Positions 1 through 6,979 of a stretch of 30,181 nt of DNA are shown here, one piece after another. Position 1 is the stretch's first letter; every line of letters begins with the position of its first letter. Source of the DNA: DSUN01 sp035527715 (GTDB lineage Bacteria > Planctomycetota > PUPC01 > DSUN01); contig DATKZY010000055.1 of assembly GCA_035527715.1 (NCBI GenBank), positions 1 to 30,181 of the forward strand, read 5' to 3'. The translations under genes and the position numbers were made by a program. Under the pieces are notes generated by a model. The model searched no databases and had not been told where the DNA came from. It saw nothing but the letters and a program-made list of their open reading frames with translations.

Positions 1-911
1 TCCCAGGCCAGGATCGGCACCTCCGGGTCGTCGGCCGACGGCACGACGCGGTAGGCCAGCCCCGTGACGCCGCCCGCCAGGTTGCACTTGACGGGCAGGA
101 ACAGCCTGCGCCCCGCCAACTCCGGCGCGGCCGCGGGCGCCCGGTCCGGCCCCACCGCCCACACGGCCCGCGCCGCGGCCACGAACGCCAGGCTGCCCAT
201 CGTGCGGTAGAGCAGCGCGGCATCCGCCTTCTTCGTCAGGTGGCTGATCGCGAGCACCGCCACACCCGTCTTCTCCGCCACGCTCTTCAGCGGGGCCAGC
301 ACGGCCCGAATCGCCGCGTTGCTGTTCGCGTCCGCGCCCACCAGGTAGGCGCTCACGGGGTCGAGGACGACCAGCCGCACGTCCGGAAGCTGCCGGATGA
401 CGGATTCGAGCACCTTCACGTCGCGCGCCAGCGAGAACATCAGCTCGCCTGCGCCCATCTCGGGCCGGCCGATGGCCCGCAGCATGGTCACCCGCTGGAT
501 GTCGCCCCCCGCCACCTCCAGGCGCGGGCGAATCGTATCGGCCACGTCATCCTCCGCACTCATCAGAACCACGCTCCCAACGGGGTTGGGAGTGTCGAGG
601 GCCGAGGCTCGAGGGTCGAGTGCGCCACCGCCGGCGCTCTGTCCGTCTCCACCTGCCCCTTGCCCCTCTCCACTCGCCCCTGGCTCCGCCTGGTCCGGCC
701 ACGCCGCCCCTGTGGTGACGCGGGCGGCGACATCGAGGGCCAGGAGCGACTTGCCCTGGCCCGGATCCCCCACCAGCAGGGTCACCTTGCCCATCGGCAC
801 ACGCCCGGGCCAGAGCCAATTCACCCTCTTCCTCGCCACGCTCTCCAGCCGAGTGAGCCACACGTGAGGCGGCAACTCAGGCTCTGGGTAACGTCTCGTC
901 CGAGCACACAT
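1..911 (-). CDS. RepA/AAA_25-type P-loop ATPase, C-terminus beyond window
   Basis: The frame opens with ATG at 911 behind GAGGAG (7-nt spacing) and stays open to base 1, so about 303 residues are visible and the C-terminus is missing. A Walker A motif GDPGQGKS lies at residues 48-55 and a Walker B-like strand LVVLDP at about 180-185, followed by SAYL. SAEDD (118-122) and a later SHLTKK stretch match the RecA-fold ATPases annotated as AAA_25 or RepA-like, which are hexameric helicase-type ATPases of plasmids, phages and integrated elements. An insert of about 39 Gly/Ala/Pro-rich residues (73-111) separates Walker A from the SAEDD strand; relatives usually have only a short loop there. The exact role (replication, mobile-element helicase or regulator) cannot be told because the partner domain and neighbours lie outside the window. 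Confidence 0.85.
   Translation of the reverse strand, partial: MCARTRRYPEPELPPHVWLTRLESVARKRVNWLWPGRVPMGKVTLLVGDPGQGKSLLALDVAARVTTGAAWPDQAEPGASGEGQGAGGDGQSAGGGALDPRASALDTPNPVGSVVLMSAEDDVADTIRPRLEVAGGDIQRVTMLRAIGRPEMGAGELMFSLARDVKVLESVIRQLPDVRLVVLDPVSAYLVGADANSNAAIRAVLAPLKSVAEKTGVAVLAISHLTKKADAALLYRTMGSLAFVAAARAVWAVGPDRAPAAAPELAGRRLFLPVKCNLAGGVTGLAYRVVPSADDPEVPILAW
579..695 (-). repeat. In-frame low-complexity insertion inside the ATPase gene
   Basis: Within the ATPase frame, codons 73-111 are built from degenerate short repeats: CTCGAG/GTCGAG units at about 594-620 and CCCCT-rich 7-mers at about 650-690 (plus-strand view). The frame is kept, and conserved family sequence resumes on both sides. 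This looks like a tandem-repeat tract inserted in frame in a surface loop. Confidence 0.6.
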
Positions 912-978
912 GTCTTTGCTCCTCAAAGGCTAAGGTACGTGTCCCGCAAACAGCGCCGCGCGAGCAAGGGGGCAAAAC

Positions 979-1222
979 CGCGGGCGCCTCGGTCTCTTGC
1001 TCCCGAAGGGAGCGTAGTGGGTGGCCGGCGGCTTCAGCCGCCGGACTCGGCCGCCGGTCCCGCCCCAAGTCCCGAAGGGACGGCAGCGAGAGGCCCCTGA
1101 CCGCCCCGCCACGGGCCTCTGCCGTCCCTTCGGGACTGGCCCCGGGGGGCGGCCCCTGATCCGGCGGCTGAAGCCGCCGGCAACCCCCTTCAGTCCCTTC
1201 GGGACTGACGAGACCGCGGCCG
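979..1222. repeat. Long palindromic intergenic element A
   Basis: The two halves are inverted copies carrying the same modules in the same order: a GGTCTC/GAGACC end, a CCCGAAGGGA hairpin, a CCGGCGGCTTCAGCCGCCGG palindrome (left near 1024, right copy near 1160 reading with GAAG), then AGTCCCGAAGGGACGGCAG next to the centre. It encodes no protein. It resembles REP or MITE-like non-autonomous repeats, but family membership cannot be shown from a single copy. Confidence 0.7.
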
Positions 1223-1417
1223 CGGGGCCTCTTCCCCCTATCTGTGGGGCGGTGTGCCAGGCAGTCTTGCGATACGCCGGGCGGCCCTTTCACAGGAGTC
1301 CGCCCGTGTGCTTCGATAGGCACCCCCTTTGGCCGAGGTGCGGCGTGCGTGGGCGACGCGGCCACAGCCATAATCCGCTGACATGTCTGGATTTGCGGAG
1401 ATCGGGTTGGTATGCAG

Positions 1418-1496
1418 CGGCTGGCGTCCGTGCCAGCCGTTGGGCAAGCCGTTCCGCCGGCTCACCCTTTGGGCAAGAGCAGGACTGCTCCTGCCC
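1418..1496 (-). ncRNA. Possible structured leader or small RNA (three hairpins)
   Basis: Three hairpins lie side by side: CGGCTGGC/GCCAGCCG (1418-1439), AGCCG/CGGCT (1447-1462), and GGGCA plus GAGCAG paired with CTGCTC plus TGCCC (1471-1496). They start immediately downstream of a strong minus-strand promoter at 1505-1532. The transcript could be a small RNA or part of a leader of nearly 590 nt for the ATPase gene. The hairpins may also simply be dispersed repeat DNA, so this is tentative. Confidence 0.25.
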
Positions 1497-1504
1497 ACGC
1501 CATC

Positions 1505-1532
1505 AGTATACCATATCACAGTGCTTTGTCAA
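1505..1532 (-). promoter_or_regulatory. Sigma70-like promoter, no gene close downstream
   Basis: On the minus strand TTGACA (1532-1527), a 16-bp spacer and TATACT (1510-1505) form a near-consensus promoter. It sits in an unusually A+T-rich patch. The nearest gene in the right orientation starts at 911. Confidence 0.55.
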
Positions 1533-1677
1533 GTGCTTCCGCAAGAAAATTGTCTGTACGTGGTCGGCTTCCGACGCCGCGCCGCTCGACCGGGGCCTCG
1601 GCAGCCCACCGCGCGTGGGGAAGGCACGCTCATGCACTTTCCGCAGCAGACACCAGCACTACAACGCTACTTCCGGG

Positions 1678-1865
1678 TCATTCTGAGGACCCGAGCGACG
1701 AAGAATCTCCTCTTGAGTGCTCAGTGACACCCTCGAACCAAGAGGAGATGCTTCACTGCCGCTCAGCATGACCGTTGTTGGGCGAGTGAAGCACCGCGAA
1801 CGAGCACGCTCTGCTGCCGTAGCTCCCTCCCTTGAAAGGTGCTTCGACAAGCTCAGCATGACAAG
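1678..1865. repeat. Cluster of degenerate dispersed repeat motifs
   Basis: The segment contains CATTCTGAGGACC...GAAGAATCTC and two versions of GCTTC...GCTCAGCATGAC (about 1750-1770 and 1841-1861). TCTCCTCTTG and CAAGAGGAGA form an inverted pair. Similar strings recur as non-coding repeats in many environmental bacterial genomes (general recollection, not checked here). No gene is evident. Confidence 0.5.
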
Positions 1866-1938
1866 AGGAGGGGTATCCCGCTGCCGGTGGCCCGGCCGGT
1901 GGGACATGCCGGCCAGAGGCAGACGGCTGGGCGGCGCC

Positions 1939-1971
1939 GATGGGACCCATACGACCCATAGGTCCTATCGG
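1939..1971. repeat. 9-nt tandem repeat array (GGGACNNAT type), copy 1
   Basis: On the minus strand the segment reads as consecutive 9-mers GGACCTAT-G, GGTCGTAT-G, GGTCCCAT. The TAG stop of the adjacent PEP-CTERM gene (1967-1965) falls inside the first unit. Related arrays are at 26249-26340 and 29000-29036. Confidence 0.7.
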
Positions 1972-2558
1972 CCGGAGCCGCGCTGGCGGCGGCGGGCCAG
2001 CAGGCCCAGGGCGCCGAGGGCGAGGAGGGTGAGGCTGGCCGGCTCGGGGATCTCACCGGCAGCCGCCGGAGTGGAGCGCACATAGGAGAAGCCGCCGCCT
2101 CCCTCGCCATAGGGCGATGAGCCCGCCGTCCAACTCTCAAACCCGATGGCGAGGTAGATGTCGTCGGAGATGAGGTGCAGAACAGCGTCCTGTCCGACAA
2201 TGTTGACAGCCGGGAGCCCGTCATTCCAGCCCTCCCAGGACTGGTAGGTAAGCGTGTCCCAGTCGCCCAGGCTGCCGGACGCCCATTCCGTGTCGAAGGG
2301 ACTGTCCCACGGGCCGCTATGCCATTGGTCGGTGTACGTGCTCTCCACAGCGATGTTGTAGATTCCTTGGGTATCCTTACGGGTGATCACCACGTTGGGC
2401 GTCAAGTAGTCCTGGTTGACCTCGAGGGTCCAATCCGCCCAATCGGGCTTCGTGAAGGTGATGGACGGGCCATCCCAGATGATCGGTGCCGCTGTCGCGG
2501 CAGCCGACGCCAGCAGGAGGCCCACGGCCAGCCCGCACAGAACCCCTTTGTTGCTCAT
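1965..2558 (-). CDS. PEP-CTERM sorting domain protein (197 aa)
   Basis: A signal peptide (MSNKG..., hydrophobic to about residue 23, Ala-rich cleavage region) is followed by a Trp-rich, probably beta-sheet region of about 140 residues without a recognised family. A C-terminal PEP-CTERM signal follows: IPEPASLTLLALGALGLL and then an Arg-rich tail. In characterised systems this signal is read by an exosortase (EpsH/XrtA type), so export to the surface or extracellular matrix is expected. The start at 2558 is chosen because AGGAGG lies 9 nt upstream and the promoter at 2610-2638 would place transcription start downstream of the alternative start at 2621. The stop codon lies in a 9-nt tandem repeat. 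The substrate or ligand is unknown. Confidence 0.85.
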   Translation of the reverse strand: MSNKGVLCGLAVGLLLASAAATAAPIIWDGPSITFTKPDWADWTLEVNQDYLTPNVVITRKDTQGIYNIAVESTYTDQWHSGPWDSPFDTEWASGSLGDWDTLTYQSWEGWNDGLPAVNIVGQDAVLHLISDDIYLAIGFESWTAGSSPYGEGGGGFSYVRSTPAAAGEIPEPASLTLLALGALGLLARRRQRGSGR

Positions 2559-2609
2559 CTGGTGTCGCCTCCTGCTGCAAGCATCCCCGGTACGCTCTGA
2601 CGCACATGT

Positions 2610-2638
2610 CTTATAGCGCAACGCCGATTGCCTGTCAA
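2610..2638 (-). promoter_or_regulatory. Sigma70-like promoter of the 197-aa PEP-CTERM gene
   Basis: TTGACA (2638-2633), exactly 17 bp, TATAAG (2615-2610) on the minus strand. Start codon 2558 lies about 45 nt downstream of the expected start of transcription. Confidence 0.7.
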
Positions 2639-2692
2639 GCGAAGTGGGCGCGAATTCGGTTCAGGCACCAAGCGAGGCGGGGGTGCGCCTTG

Positions 2693-3358
2693 CTAGCGTC
2701 CGCGCCGCCGGCGGCGCAGCAGCCCGAGGCCGCCGAGGGCGAGGAGGGTGAGCGTGGCCGGCTCGGGGATTTCGCCCCCCGGCCGCGGGTCGTCGGTGAG
2801 GTAGAAGGCGAGCTCGTGGGGCAACACACTCCAGCCCTCCCCCTCATCGCGACGATACGCACCGCTGCCTAGGTCGTAGGCGCTCGTCGCCCACCAGAAC
2901 CAGTCCTCCGCTTCGCCAGCTCTGTCGGCGACAATGGAGAGCGCATACGTCCCGGCAGCGAGGGGGAGGTCCACAGGGAGCACCGCGTGGTACTCGTAGA
3001 GCGTCCACGAGTAATCCACCAGCAAGCCCGTGTCGGTCCGCTCGACGTCGCCGATGGAGAACTCGTCAAAGTAGTCGACCTCGGGAAGGCCGCTGGCGGG
3101 GTTGACGTTGTAGAAGCGAATGGTCCAGTCCTCGATCGCCGGCGGCGTGTTGGTGAAGAGAAAGACGCCCCACCAGTGGACATCACGGACGACCGCGGCG
3201 CCCTGGAGGATGAAGTCGTCGGCCGCCTGGTATTCCTCACTGAAGTCGCTGGGTTGGCCACCCACGAGGTCCGGCGGGTCGTTGTTGCAGATGATGCCGG
3301 CCTGGGCCGCGCCCCAGCCCAGTGCCACTGCGACCGCAACTGCGAGAGAGAGCCTCAT
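2693..3358 (-). CDS. PEP-CTERM sorting domain protein (221 aa)
   Basis: ATG at 3358 follows AAAGGAG with 7-nt spacing. Residues 1-20 form a signal peptide (cleavage near AQA-G). The mature part is acidic and aromatic (YQAADDFIL near residue 45, then WTIRFYNVN); similar strings occur in secreted PEP-CTERM proteins of unknown function. The end is EIPEPATLTLLALGGLGLL followed by Arg residues, a classic PEP-CTERM anchor. The gene stands alone, with its own promoter (3419-3447), about 130 bp upstream of the next PEP-CTERM gene in transcription order. A surface or matrix location is likely; no enzymatic motif is seen. Confidence 0.85.
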   Translation of the reverse strand: MRLSLAVAVAVALGWGAAQAGIICNNDPPDLVGGQPSDFSEEYQAADDFILQGAAVVRDVHWWGVFLFTNTPPAIEDWTIRFYNVNPASGLPEVDYFDEFSIGDVERTDTGLLVDYSWTLYEYHAVLPVDLPLAAGTYALSIVADRAGEAEDWFWWATSAYDLGSGAYRRDEGEGWSVLPHELAFYLTDDPRPGGEIPEPATLTLLALGGLGLLRRRRRGR

Positions 3359-3418
3359 CGGTGGTCTCCTTTCCCGATGCTTGGCTGGCGGGCAGAGTCT
3401 TCTCCCCCTGTAGTCTGG

Positions 3419-3447
3419 ATGCTAACCCTCCCCGCTGCCCTTGTCAA
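3419..3447 (-). promoter_or_regulatory. Sigma70-like promoter of the 221-aa PEP-CTERM gene
   Basis: TTGACA (3447-3442), 17 bp, TAGCAT (3424-3419) on the minus strand, about 60 bp upstream of the ATG at 3358. Confidence 0.6.
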
Positions 3448-3753
3448 GCGCTTTATCCTCCGACACGCCCCCGGTTCTCGTGTTCGACTTGTCCTGAGCC
3501 CCCAACGGGGGCGCTTCAATCGTCGTGAGGCGCCCCCTTCGGGGGCTTGCGGCGGGGCATGCCCGATCCCAGGGCTCCCGTTGGTCGCCCTGGGCTACGA
3601 CTGGCTCGCCCGCGTTCGCGGGCTACAAGACATCGAGATGTGGGCAAAGATCAGGGCGAAGCCCTGGGCTATCCTATCGCGCCCTTGCAGGGCTACAGAG
3701 CGCCGACCACGGAGCTAGGGGCGTGTCAGCTCTATCCTGCCTCGTCAAGTACA
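3448..3753. repeat. Spacer of tandem hairpin modules ending in GGGCTAC
   Basis: No gene is seen. The spacer is a chain of small palindromes such as GCCCCC/GGGGGC, CCCAGGGC/GCCCTGGG, CCCGCG-TT-CGCGGG and CAGGGC-GAA-GCCCTG. Several are followed by GGGCTAC or GGGCTAT (about 3590, 3620, 3665, 3690). The part at 3634-3670 recurs inverted at 30022-30058 with 35 of 37 positions equal, so this is a dispersed repeat family. Confidence 0.7.
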
Positions 3754-3785
3754 CCCTCCCGAAGGTATTGGAACCTTCGGGAGGG
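3754..3785 (-). terminator. Strong hairpin 8 bp after a PEP-CTERM stop codon
   Basis: CCCTCCCGAAGGT (3754-3766) pairs perfectly with ACCTTCGGGAGGG (3773-3785) around a 6-nt loop. It lies just downstream of the stop of the 559-aa gene on the minus strand. No T-tract follows, so it may stabilise a 3' end or be a repeat module rather than a classical intrinsic terminator. Confidence 0.4.
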
Positions 3786-3792
3786 GGCAGGC

Positions 3793-5472
3793 TCAGCTCT
3801 TGCGGCGCCGCCGGCGCAGCAGGCCGAGGCCGCCGAGGGCGAGGAGGGTGAGGGTGGCCGGCTCGGGGATCATGCCCTGGAACTGCATGCCGACGCGGAC
3901 CGTTCCGTTGAGGACGTCGAGGACGATGTAGGCGTCGCGGCCTTCGATGCTGCCGCCGGTGGCGCCGATGACCCCGAGCGGCGGGCCGGTCGTGTAGGCC
4001 CAGAACTGGCCGTTGGCGAGGGTAACATCCTCCTGGGCGTCGAAGGCGCCGGCGAGGGCCGCGATGGCCTCGTCCCCCAGGTCCATCTGGTCGAACACGC
4101 CCAGGGCGTGGAGGATGGCGATCTCCTGGGGGCTGAGTGCGATGGTCCAAATCCCCACGTCGTCCACCCAGCCGCCGAGGTAGCGCTGCTCGGCGGTGTT
4201 GAAGTTGTCGGCGACCCATCGGCGCTCGGAGCCGATGGCACGGTAGGTGGCGGTTGTGATGGGTCCTGTGCAATTGGTCGCGCCGGTGGCGACGAGGATG
4301 CCGTCGCAGTAGAGCTCGAGGCGGCCGTCGGCGCGGCGGCGCACGGCGATGTGGTGCCAAGCATCGTCGGCGATGTTGGGGCCGGTGTTCTGGAGGGTCT
4401 GCAGGCCGGAGCTGTTGTCGTCGCGGATCTGGCCGAAGGGGCGGCCGCTCGACACGCCCAACTCGACGAGCGGGTCGCCATCGGTCGAGCTTCGGAAGGA
4501 GAGCAGCATGCCGTTGAGGTCGGTGGTCTTCACCCAGCCGGCCACGGTGAGCCCGCCGGAGGCGAGAAAGTTGAGATCGGTGCCGTTGTCGATCAGGATG
4601 TAGTCGGAGGTGCCGTTGAGGCTCAGCGCGCCGGTGCCCAGGACGCCCGCGACACTGCGGGCGCTCGTGTTGGCGCCCACGTAGGTGGCGTGGACGCCCA
4701 TGGCGGCATCCACGACCGTGGTGTTCGCGGCATCGTCGTCCATCCGATAGTGGCGAGGCAGCGGCGGCGGCGGGGGCGGAGGCGGCGGCGGCTCGTAGGG
4801 GAAGTCGGAGGTGAGGGAGAAATTGTCCACCACGCCCACGGCGGTGCTGTAGGCGCCGAAGCCGACGTAGGCGATCTCGGGGTCCGCGCCGAAGGTGGCG
4901 GAGCGGACCCACACGGTGTCCACGAACCACTCGACCGTCCAGTTGGCGGGCTGGGTGTCGAGCACGATTTTCAGGCTGACTAAACCGGACGTCGAGATGA
5001 CGTGGTTCTGAACGCCGGCGGCAACCGGCCCGAGAAACGACTGGAAGGCGCCCGTGCCCCAATTGTCGTCCGACCGATTCAGCATCCAGGCGACGGCGTT
5101 GTTGGGGGAGGTTTGGAATACGGCGGCCGTGCTGTTGCTCGCCGAGAAGCCCAGCGCGAACCAGTTGCTGTCGCCCGAAGCGTAGGTGGGGTTGACGTCG
5201 AGCGACAGGGTGTAGCAGTTGTCTGCGAAGGCAGTGAAGGGGACCCAGGCGTTCACGTTGCTGGTGCCGGCCTTCGAGCCGTCGGCCTTCCAGGCCGTTG
5301 CGGCGGTCCAGGTCTCGGAGCCGGGGCGCGTGTCGGGCGCCGTGCCGTTGAGGCCGGCGGGGGCGACGCCGCTGAAGTCATCCGTGTAGATCACAGCGGC
5401 CCACGCCGTGCCCGAGAGGGCGAGGAACGCGAGGGCCATTCGCAGGGGACGCCAATGCCGCAGTGAGCTCAT
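3793..5472 (-). CDS. LamG-domain PEP-CTERM protein (559 aa)
   Basis: A signal peptide (to about residue 25) is followed by a first beta-sandwich-like region (about 30-225, beginning VIYTDDFSG), a proline-only linker of about ten residues near 235, a LamG/concanavalin-like domain (about 245-430, with WVDDVGIWT and ALSPQEIAIL near its end) and a C-terminal IPEPATLTLLALGGLGLL anchor. LamG domains of this kind usually bind carbohydrate or protein ligands, so an adhesive or glycan-binding surface role is likely. Start 5472 (MSSLRHW) has TGGAG upstream and lies downstream of the promoter at 5499-5526. The in-frame ATG at 5496 has no ribosome site and would fall in or before the transcription start. 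Confidence 0.85.
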   Translation of the reverse strand: MSSLRHWRPLRMALAFLALSGTAWAAVIYTDDFSGVAPAGLNGTAPDTRPGSETWTAATAWKADGSKAGTSNVNAWVPFTAFADNCYTLSLDVNPTYASGDSNWFALGFSASNSTAAVFQTSPNNAVAWMLNRSDDNWGTGAFQSFLGPVAAGVQNHVISTSGLVSLKIVLDTQPANWTVEWFVDTVWVRSATFGADPEIAYVGFGAYSTAVGVVDNFSLTSDFPYEPPPPPPPPPPLPRHYRMDDDAANTTVVDAAMGVHATYVGANTSARSVAGVLGTGALSLNGTSDYILIDNGTDLNFLASGGLTVAGWVKTTDLNGMLLSFRSSTDGDPLVELGVSSGRPFGQIRDDNSSGLQTLQNTGPNIADDAWHHIAVRRRADGRLELYCDGILVATGATNCTGPITTATYRAIGSERRWVADNFNTAEQRYLGGWVDDVGIWTIALSPQEIAILHALGVFDQMDLGDEAIAALAGAFDAQEDVTLANGQFWAYTTGPPLGVIGATGGSIEGRDAYIVLDVLNGTVRVGMQFQGMIPEPATLTLLALGGLGLLRRRRRKS

Positions 5473-5498
5473 GCAGCCACTCCAGAGGTGTCGCATCC

Positions 5499-5526
5499 AT
5501 TATAGCCCGACGGCGGCAGCCGTCAA
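5499..5526 (-). promoter_or_regulatory. Sigma70-like promoter with a dyad in its spacer
   Basis: TTGACG (5526-5521), 16 bp, TATAAT (5504-5499) on the minus strand, 27 nt before the chosen ATG. The dyad GACGGC-TGCC-GCCGTC starts within the -35 box and fills most of the spacer, so it could be an operator. Confidence 0.65.
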
Positions 5527-5545
5527 GGGGCCGCCGCGAAATCCG

Positions 5546-6979
5546 CTAGGCCCTCCGCCCGCGCTGCCGGCGGCGGCGCAGCAGGCCGAGGCCGCCGAGG
5601 GCGAGAAGGGTGAGCGTGGCCGGCTCGGGGATCAGGATGAACGGCTCGGCAAAGAGGGCGAGGTCCTCGACGCGAAGGCCCGTGTAGCCGCTGCCGGCGT
5701 TGTTGACGATGAAGGTCAGAGAGTTGATGCCGGAGCCGAAGCCCGAGGCAACGGTGAAGGAGGTGAACGCGCCGAAGCCGCCGCTCGTGATGCCCGTGCC
5801 TACGCCGTTGATGAGGATGTCGAGGCCGGGGTTGTCCGTGGCCCAGCGGCCGGTGAGCACGGCCGTCGTGGGCTCGTAATCGGTGAGGTCGAAGAGCATC
5901 TCGTACCAGTACTGCCCGCCCGGGGCGTTGGTGGTGTTGAACTGCGGGGCGATCCACTTGGAGATCGAGCTGTTCGCCAGCCAGGCCCCCGTCGAGATGG
6001 GGGTGACGCTCTCGTTCTCGACGTGGGCGTCCGGCCCCAGGCCGTGGTCGCCGGGCAGGATGGTGTAGTGCGGGTCAATCGAGGTGGAGAGGTTGGGGAG
6101 CGGGATGCCGTTGGCATCCACTCCGGTGTTGAAGACGCCAGGGACTCTCACCAGGCCGCTTGCGGCGTAGTAGTGGTCGAGGATGCGGTTGTGGCCGTCG
6201 CGCCCGCCGGCGCCGTCGAGGTTGTCGAGGGGGACGGAGTAGAGGGCCAGCTCGTCCATCTGCCCGTCGTAGAAGCGGTTGAGGTGGTTGCCGACGATGA
6301 AGGGGCGGGTGTTGGTGCCGTAGGCGTCGGCAGGCACGCCGCTCGTTGCGCCCTGGTAGATGCCGTCCACGTAGAGCCTGATCTGCGAGTTCGAGGCATC
6401 ATAGACGCCGACCACGTGGTGCCACTGGTCGTTCTTGAGCGTCACGGAGCCCGTGGACGACGCGACCGTGTAGCTGCTGCCTCCTGAGTTCCGCAGGAAG
6501 AGGTCCACCCTGTCCGTGTCGGCCACGTTATAGCGCGTGAGGTACCAGGGCCTGGCCTGGGTGCCGTCGTAGCCCTTGTCCACGACGCCGGCGTCACGGG
6601 CCGATGAACTGCCCGGGGCGACGCGCATCCAGTATTCGAGCGAGAAGCTCTGGCCCGAGGCGAAGCCGAAGTCGGCCGTGTTGGCCCGCGAGATGGTCGT
6701 CGAGGCCGCGGTGAGCTTCACCGCGGTGTTCGCATCGCCGGCGATCGCGCCCGTGAAGCCGAAGTTGGCGCCGGTGAAGTTGTTGTAGTCCAGGGGCCGG
6801 TTGTAGGTCGTGAGGTCGGCGGCCTGCGCGGCCCCGGCCGCCTCGCCCAGACGCCAGTAGCCCACTGGGCTATCGGCGAGCACCGCGTCCGAGTACAAGC
6901 CCGCCTGGGCCGCGGCGCCCCCCACGAAGAGCAGGGCCGCCACGGCCACCACGCCCCACAGTCGTCGCGACTTCGCCAT
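5546..6979 (-). other. Internal start for the second PEP-CTERM/LamG protein (477 aa)
   Basis: ATG at 6979 is preceded by GGAAGGAG (9-nt spacing) and begins a typical signal peptide, MAKSRRLWGVVAVAALLFVG. A LamG/concanavalin-like domain follows (starting near DSPVGYWRLGEAAG, with WHHVVGVYD and LYVDG strands), then the FNTGVDANG domain and the PEP-CTERM anchor. This strongly suggests an independent gene whose upstream neighbour lost its stop codon. A separate 477-aa product is expected through internal initiation even if read-through product also forms. Confidence 0.7.

Larger units (their letters stand above)
912..1964. other. Gene-free spacer with repeats and an orphan promoter
   Basis: No frame here shows family resemblance; the open frames are overlapping GC-driven ones. 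In order it holds a palindromic element (979-1222), three consecutive hairpins (1418-1496) downstream of a minus-strand promoter (1505-1532), degenerate copies of motifs such as CATTCTGAGGACC and GCTTCGACAAGCTCAGCATG (about 1678-1865), and a 9-nt tandem array (1939-1971). Confidence 0.7.

Noticed and set aside
240..1100. Plus-strand frame across the ATPase gene
   Set aside because: Antisense to clear Walker motifs and runs into palindromic element A; no homology features.
1238..1519. Small minus-strand ORF near the orphan promoter
   Set aside because: It starts upstream of the predicted transcript start, has no ribosome site and crosses the hairpins.
3754..3785. Classical rho-independent terminator
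   Set aside because: The stem is excellent but there is no T-run on the transcribed strand, so it is kept only as a low-confidence terminator-like hairpin.
3547..4983. Plus-strand 478-codon frame over the LamG PEP-CTERM gene
   Set aside because: Antisense shadow starting in repeat modules; no domain or start signal.
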